Origin: Verrucomicrobiota bacterium
Lineage (GTDB): Bacteria; Verrucomicrobiota; Verrucomicrobiia; CAIQCK01
NCBI GenBank assembly: GCA_016222825.1
Contig: JACRQF010000003.1
Coordinates: 174,293 to 238,292, forward strand
Length of the DNA stretch: 64,000 nucleotides
Direction of reading: 5' to 3'
Numbering within the stretch: position 1 is the first letter of the stretch; every line of letters begins with the position of its first letter. Below the pieces are notes generated by a model that was not told the origin of the DNA, made no database searches, and saw nothing but the letters and a program-made list of their open reading frames with translations. Shown piece after piece: positions 60,199 through 64,000 of the stretch. The position numbers and the translations under genes were made by a program.

Positions 60199-61581
60199 AT
60201 GAGAAGACTGCTGCTGATGTTCCTCTTTGCCGGCCTGATTGCGCCGGGATTCGCATTCGCCGCGGCGCCTGTGCAGACACGGGCACCGTCGGCCGCAGAT
60301 TATCCTTCGATTCAAGAGGCCATTCGCGCAAACCCGGGCCGGATGGTTTATGTGCCGGCGGGCGATTACGACATCTCCACGAAGATCCACATCGGCCGGC
60401 AGGGTGGGGGGCTTTTTGGGCCGGGCCGCATCCGGCAGAACAATCCCGGCCATCCCATCCTTGTTGTCGAGGGCGCGAGCGACGTGCAGGTTCGCGACCT
60501 CACGCTGATGCGGCCCGAAGGCAAGACCGACACGCAGAGCGAAGGCGTGCTGGGAATCAACTGCACCAATCTGGTGGTGGAGAACGTGCAGGTGCTCGAC
60601 AACCGCACCCGCACGGCCGCGATCGAGCTGCGCGACTGCTGCGCAAGCCAGATTCGAAACTGCCTCGTGCGAAATTACCAGTGCGTCTCGGAAGACGACC
60701 GGACGATGGACGTGGACTCCGGCTATGCGTTCAGGTGCCTCATCGGCACAGGCATCACCCTCAAGAACTGCCGCGCCACGCTCCTCCACGGCAACCGTGT
60801 CATCGAACAGAATCTGTTTCCGACGCCTGATAACAAGAAGAAGTTCGGCCTCGGCGATTTCACCAAGAAGAACGCCACGCGCGGCCGGTTCATCACGCAG
60901 AAGGCTTGGGACAGCAACTACACCGACAACTGGCACCAGGCGACCGGCATTCATGTCGCCTGCCCGACGGTCACGGATCTGACGCAAGTGCTCGGCAACT
61001 ACGTAGAGAACTCCGGGCAGGGCTTCGACATCCACGCCGACCACATCATCATCTCGCAGAACATCGTTCGCGACACGATGGTCGGCATGAAAGCCATTCA
61101 CGGTTCGCGGAACGTGCTGATCCTCGGCAACCAGTTTGTGCAGAACGATCTCTGGAGCATTTGTTTGCAGGCGGCCCGCTCATCGCACGCGGCGGCGCCA
61201 GCGAAAGACGGTAAGCCTGCGGTCGAGGCGAACGTTGACGGCGGCTCCATCGTCGCCAACAACATCATCTCGGACTTCGGCTACGGTCGAGCTCACTGGA
61301 TGCGCGCCGGCGATGCCCACGGCGTTCCGCTTCGTTTCGAAGCCGGCCAGACGGAGGGAAACCCGCCGCTCAGGGACGTCATCATCCAAGGCAACATCGT
61401 CTATGACACCGGTCGCGACGGAGTCGTGGTGGATGGCGCGGTCAAAGTCGTTCCGCCGCGCTACCCCTACGCCGTGCATGTCTCCACCGAAGGCCACGCG
61501 CCGCCGAAGGGACTGCATTTCTCCAACAACCTCCTGCACCCGGGAACAGAAGGCATCTCCAACGTTGAACTCAAGCAGTAA
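60199..61581 (+). CDS. Secreted right-handed parallel beta-helix protein
   Basis: A 460-residue exported protein (signal peptide about 1-22, FAFAAAP) starting at ATG 60199, with AAAGGAG 7 nt upstream. The mature part begins like pectate-lyase-fold proteins (DYPSIQEAIRANPGRMVYVP) and shows repeated helix turns (DVQVRDLTLMRPEG, NLVVENVQVLDNRT, QIRNCLVRNYQC, VIIQGNIVYDTGRDGV). The fold is clear, but catalytic residues are not. It is 18 bp upstream of the sulfatase gene and probably co-transcribed, suggesting that the two act on the same sulfated polysaccharide. Confidence 0.85.
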   Translation: MRRLLLMFLFAGLIAPGFAFAAAPVQTRAPSAADYPSIQEAIRANPGRMVYVPAGDYDISTKIHIGRQGGGLFGPGRIRQNNPGHPILVVEGASDVQVRDLTLMRPEGKTDTQSEGVLGINCTNLVVENVQVLDNRTRTAAIELRDCCASQIRNCLVRNYQCVSEDDRTMDVDSGYAFRCLIGTGITLKNCRATLLHGNRVIEQNLFPTPDNKKKFGLGDFTKKNATRGRFITQKAWDSNYTDNWHQATGIHVACPTVTDLTQVLGNYVENSGQGFDIHADHIIISQNIVRDTMVGMKAIHGSRNVLILGNQFVQNDLWSICLQAARSSHAAAPAKDGKPAVEANVDGGSIVANNIISDFGYGRAHWMRAGDAHGVPLRFEAGQTEGNPPLRDVIIQGNIVYDTGRDGVVVDGAVKVVPPRYPYAVHVSTEGHAPPKGLHFSNNLLHPGTEGISNVELKQ

Positions 61582-61599
61582 ACCGAGAGGAGACTAAGA

Positions 61600-63033
61600 A
61601 TGAAGACACGCTCGACTGTGATTACCACGATTCTGGCGCTGTGCGCCACGTCGTTGAACGCTGCGGAGCCGACGCAGGCCAAACCCAACGTCCTGTTCAT
61701 CGCCATTGACGACCTGCGCGATTGGGTCGGCTATCTCGGCAACAAGCAGGTCAAGACGCCGAACCTCGACAAACTCGCGGCGCGCGGTGTGGCGTTCACG
61801 CGCAGCTTCTGCGCCTCGCCCTGCTGCAACCCGTCGCGTGCTGCGCTCATGACGGGTCTGCGCCCCGGCACCAGCGGCGTTTATAACAACGGCGACGACT
61901 GGCGGAAGATCGTTCCCGAAGGCACCGTCACGCTCCAGCAGCACTTCAGGAACAACGGCTACTATGTCGCCGGCGCGGGCAAGATTTACCACGGCGCCGC
62001 CAAGGGCTTCATGCGACTCCACGATTGGGATGACTACAACACCGAGGGCAGAAACAAGTCCAAGAAGTTCAAGGAAGACGGCGGCGCGGGAGTTGCCGGC
62101 ATCCGTTTCGGTGCGCTCGATTGCACGGACGAGGACATGCCGGACTACGACACCGTCAGCTACTGCCTCGATAAACTTGAAAAGAAGCACGACAAGCCGT
62201 TCTTCCTCGCCTGCGGACTCGTCAAACCCCACATGTCTTGGTCGGTGCCAAAGAAGTATTTCGAGATGTATCCGCTCGACAAAATACAGTTGCCGAAGGT
62301 GCAGGAGAACGACCTCGACGACATCCCGCCCGCCGGCATCGCGATGGCCCGGCCGCAGGGAGACCACGCCGACATCCTCAAGTCCGGCCGCTGGAAGGAC
62401 GCCGTGCAGGCGTATCTCGCCACGATCACATTCTGCGACGCGATGGTAGGCCGGCTCATGGAGGGCTTTGACAAGAGCGCCTACAAGGACAACACCATCA
62501 TCTGCCTCTGGAGCGACCACGGCTGGCATCTCGGCGAGAAGCAGCACTGGCGGAAGTTCGCGCTCTGGGACGAAGCCACGCGCGCGCCCTACATCTGGGT
62601 CGTCCCCGGCCTGACCAAGCCCGGCAGTGTCTGCAATCGCACCGTGGACTACATGCAGATCTACCCGACGCTCTGTGATGTGGTCGGCCTGCCGATACCA
62701 AAGCACGTGGAAGGCGAGAGCATCCGCAAGCTGTTGGAGAAACCCGACGCCTCGTGGGACAAGCCCGCCATCACCACATGGCTCTACAACAACCACGCCG
62801 TCCGCACGGAAGACTGGCGCTACATCCGCTACGCCAACGGCGACGAGGAGCTTTACCACAACTCCGTGGACCCGCTAGAGTGGACCAACCTTGCCAAGAA
62901 GCCGGAATACGCCAAGGAGAAGGAAGAACTGGCCAAGTGGCTGCCGAAAGTGAACAAGGAAGTGCCCGGCGCCAAAGTCAAGGATCCCGACAAGAAAGCT
63001 CGCAAGGCCAAGAAGCGCGCCGCCACCTCATAA
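61600..63033 (+). CDS. Secreted sulfatase (iduronate-2-sulfatase-like)
   Basis: A 477-residue exported sulfatase (signal peptide about 1-21). The formylglycine motif is C76-N-P-S-R in SPCCNPSRAALMTG; metal ligands D37/D38 lie in FIAIDDLRDW, and the C-terminal SDHGWHLGEKQHWRKF motif supplies further ligands. This layout is typical of iduronate-2-sulfatase-like S1 enzymes. The C-terminus is Lys-rich. No sulfatase-modifying enzyme is in the window. It follows the beta-helix gene with a GAGAGGAG Shine-Dalgarno. Confidence 0.93.
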   Translation: MKTRSTVITTILALCATSLNAAEPTQAKPNVLFIAIDDLRDWVGYLGNKQVKTPNLDKLAARGVAFTRSFCASPCCNPSRAALMTGLRPGTSGVYNNGDDWRKIVPEGTVTLQQHFRNNGYYVAGAGKIYHGAAKGFMRLHDWDDYNTEGRNKSKKFKEDGGAGVAGIRFGALDCTDEDMPDYDTVSYCLDKLEKKHDKPFFLACGLVKPHMSWSVPKKYFEMYPLDKIQLPKVQENDLDDIPPAGIAMARPQGDHADILKSGRWKDAVQAYLATITFCDAMVGRLMEGFDKSAYKDNTIICLWSDHGWHLGEKQHWRKFALWDEATRAPYIWVVPGLTKPGSVCNRTVDYMQIYPTLCDVVGLPIPKHVEGESIRKLLEKPDASWDKPAITTWLYNNHAVRTEDWRYIRYANGDEELYHNSVDPLEWTNLAKKPEYAKEKEELAKWLPKVNKEVPGAKVKDPDKKARKAKKRAATS

Positions 63034-63074
63034 GCGCAAGTCTCCAACGGCTGTTCTTCGGCAAAATCATCGAG

Positions 63075-63118
63075 GGCAAAACCATGATTTTGCCCCCCCC
63101 CCCCCCCATGATTTTGCC
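63075..63118 (+). repeat. Poly-C tract flanked by direct repeats
   Basis: Fifteen consecutive C residues (63093-63107) sit between two copies of CCATGATTTTGCC, and a related GGCAAAATCAT lies upstream around 63059-63070. It lies between the sulfatase and URO-D-family genes. It could be a repeat family or a homopolymer prone to slippage or sequencing error. Confidence 0.6.
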
Positions 63119-63250
63119 TCTCCTCCGTTCTGCCACCCGGTTCCGGCTTGGTCGCGCCACGCCCTTGCTCACAAGTCAAGATTTCAGACTCGCCTTGCAC
63201 GGACTGAATCCGTAGTCTGCGCGCACTCAATAACCAAACGGAGACCCGAT

Positions 63251-64000
63251 ATGGCCCAAGACATGGAAGCCCTCTACCAGCAACGCCTCAAGCGCTACAC
63301 CACCGCCCTCCACAAAGGCAAACCCGACATGGTCCCCATCCGGCCTTTCGTCGCCGAGTTCATCTGCAACGTCAGCGGCCACACTTGCCAGGAGGTCACG
63401 CAGGATTTCAATCTCGCCTTTGAAGCCACGCGCATCTGCTGCAAGAAGTTCGACTGGGACGCCACCGTGCCGAACATGGTCTATCTCTACGGCACCGTCC
63501 CGCAGGTCGTCGGCCTCAAATACTACGGCGTCCCCGGCGTCGGCTTCTCGCCGAACGTCGGCTTCAACTACATCGAGCCACCCGAGGACAGCGCCAGCTT
63601 CATGCAGCCTGACGAATACGACGCCCTCATCGCCGACCCCACGGGCTACCTCTTCAACACCTGGCTCCCGCGCGTCTCCACCGACGTCGTCAAGCCCGGC
63701 CAGCCCGCCACCGTCCGCAACAACCTCGCCTTCCTCAAAGGCGGCATGGCCGTCATGAACTACTTCTGCGCCTTCCCCGGCGCCATCGAGCGCCTGCGCA
63801 AGGAAACCGGCACCGTCTCCGCCATCGCCGGCATCCTCAAGGCCCCGCTCGACATCCTCGCCGACAAACTCCGCGGCTACATCGGCCTCTGCATGGACCT
63901 CATGGAGCAGCCCGACAAGGTCCTCGCCGCCTGCGAAGCCCTCCAGCCGCACATGTTCCAGATCGCCCTCTCCAGCGCCGACCCGACCAAGACGCTGCCC
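63251..64000 (+). CDS. Uroporphyrinogen decarboxylase (URO-D)-family protein, 3' end cut by window
   Basis: The open frame from ATG 63251 continues past the window edge (250 codons seen). GGAG lies upstream. The sequence has the TIM-barrel pattern of the URO-D/methyltransferase family (MVPIRPFVAEFICNVSGHTC, AFEATRICCKKFDWDATVPN, GGMAVMNYFCAFPGAIERLR). Such proteins in catabolic loci are usually corrinoid-linked methyltransferases or unknown enzymes rather than heme-biosynthetic HemE, because the HemE N-terminal motifs are not evident. The function is unresolved. Confidence 0.8.
   Translation, partial: MAQDMEALYQQRLKRYTTALHKGKPDMVPIRPFVAEFICNVSGHTCQEVTQDFNLAFEATRICCKKFDWDATVPNMVYLYGTVPQVVGLKYYGVPGVGFSPNVGFNYIEPPEDSASFMQPDEYDALIADPTGYLFNTWLPRVSTDVVKPGQPATVRNNLAFLKGGMAVMNYFCAFPGAIERLRKETGTVSAIAGILKAPLDILADKLRGYIGLCMDLMEQPDKVLAACEALQPHMFQIALSSADPTKTLP

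Noticed and set aside
1..64000. tRNA, rRNA, CRISPR, transposase or integrase
   Set aside because: Scanned for T-arm-like GTTCRAN sequences, regularly spaced repeats and DDE/recombinase motifs by eye; none convincing.

Overview
The window is a GC-rich chromosomal segment with dense genes on both strands. It most likely comes from a Verrucomicrobiota bacterium of the Limisphaerales/Pedosphaera type; Planctomycetota is the main alternative. This is inferred from gene content: a DUF1080-type sugar hydrolase, a secreted PQQ-type propeller, Tat-exported TIM-barrel sugar isomerases, an N-acetylneuraminate lyase-like enzyme, a formylglycine sulfatase, secreted beta-helix and glycosidase-like proteins, a Gfo/Idh/MocA dehydrogenase, system II cytochrome c maturation, a Tad pilus locus, and many short palindromic repeats between genes. 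Shine-Dalgarno sequences (AGGAG, AAAGGAG, GGAGG) precede many starts, including TTG and GTG starts. I saw no rRNA, tRNA, CRISPR array, transposase or integrase.

Layout. 1-14.5 kb: carbohydrate scavenging genes (DUF1080 protein, PQQ propeller, NanA-like lyase, CPBP protease, MFS transporter, four large secreted glycan-active or unknown proteins). A cluster of hairpin repeats lies at 5.74-6.3 kb and a related copy at 7.9-8.1 kb. 14.5-22.6 kb: a decayed coding remnant, cysteine desulfurase, metallophosphoesterase, a MEMO1-AMMECR1 fusion, a two-domain hydrolase and ApbE. 22.6-28.6 kb: an uncharacterised three-gene lipoprotein operon, a membrane-tethered receiver, a C39-like protease and two TIM-barrel isomerases. 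28.6-43.8 kb: a two-component pair followed by a Tad/Flp pilus locus: two pilins, a strong terminator, a Tat DUF362 protein, CpaB, secretin, TadZ, TadA, TadB, TadC, two paralogous TadG-like proteins and a TadE-like protein. 43.9-51.3 kb: a PDZ-PDZ-M6 protease, ResB and CcsA, and a subtilase. 51.6-64 kb: an SPFH protein with a small ribbon-helix-helix-like partner, galactokinase, a homospermidine synthase/ornithine decarboxylase operon, YceI, an oxidoreductase, a LOG-family protein, a Cys-rich periplasmic protein, Nudix, beta-helix, sulfatase and a truncated URO-D-family gene.

The most interesting signals are three. (1) The Tad locus has a recurring promoter architecture before the pilin pair and before each TadG-like paralog: two GAC-centred boxes 22-23 nt apart, then GG(T/C)A 24-25 nt further on. 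It also has two TadG-like paralogs whose repeat loops differ systematically. (2) Palindromic repeats have entered coding sequence: a 24-codon in-frame palindrome inside an esterase, a palindrome forming the N-terminus of ApbE, and repeats that supply gene ends. (3) Several little-characterised gene sets occur, notably the lipoprotein operon at 22.6-24.3 kb, the membrane-tethered receiver and the SPFH/RHH pair.
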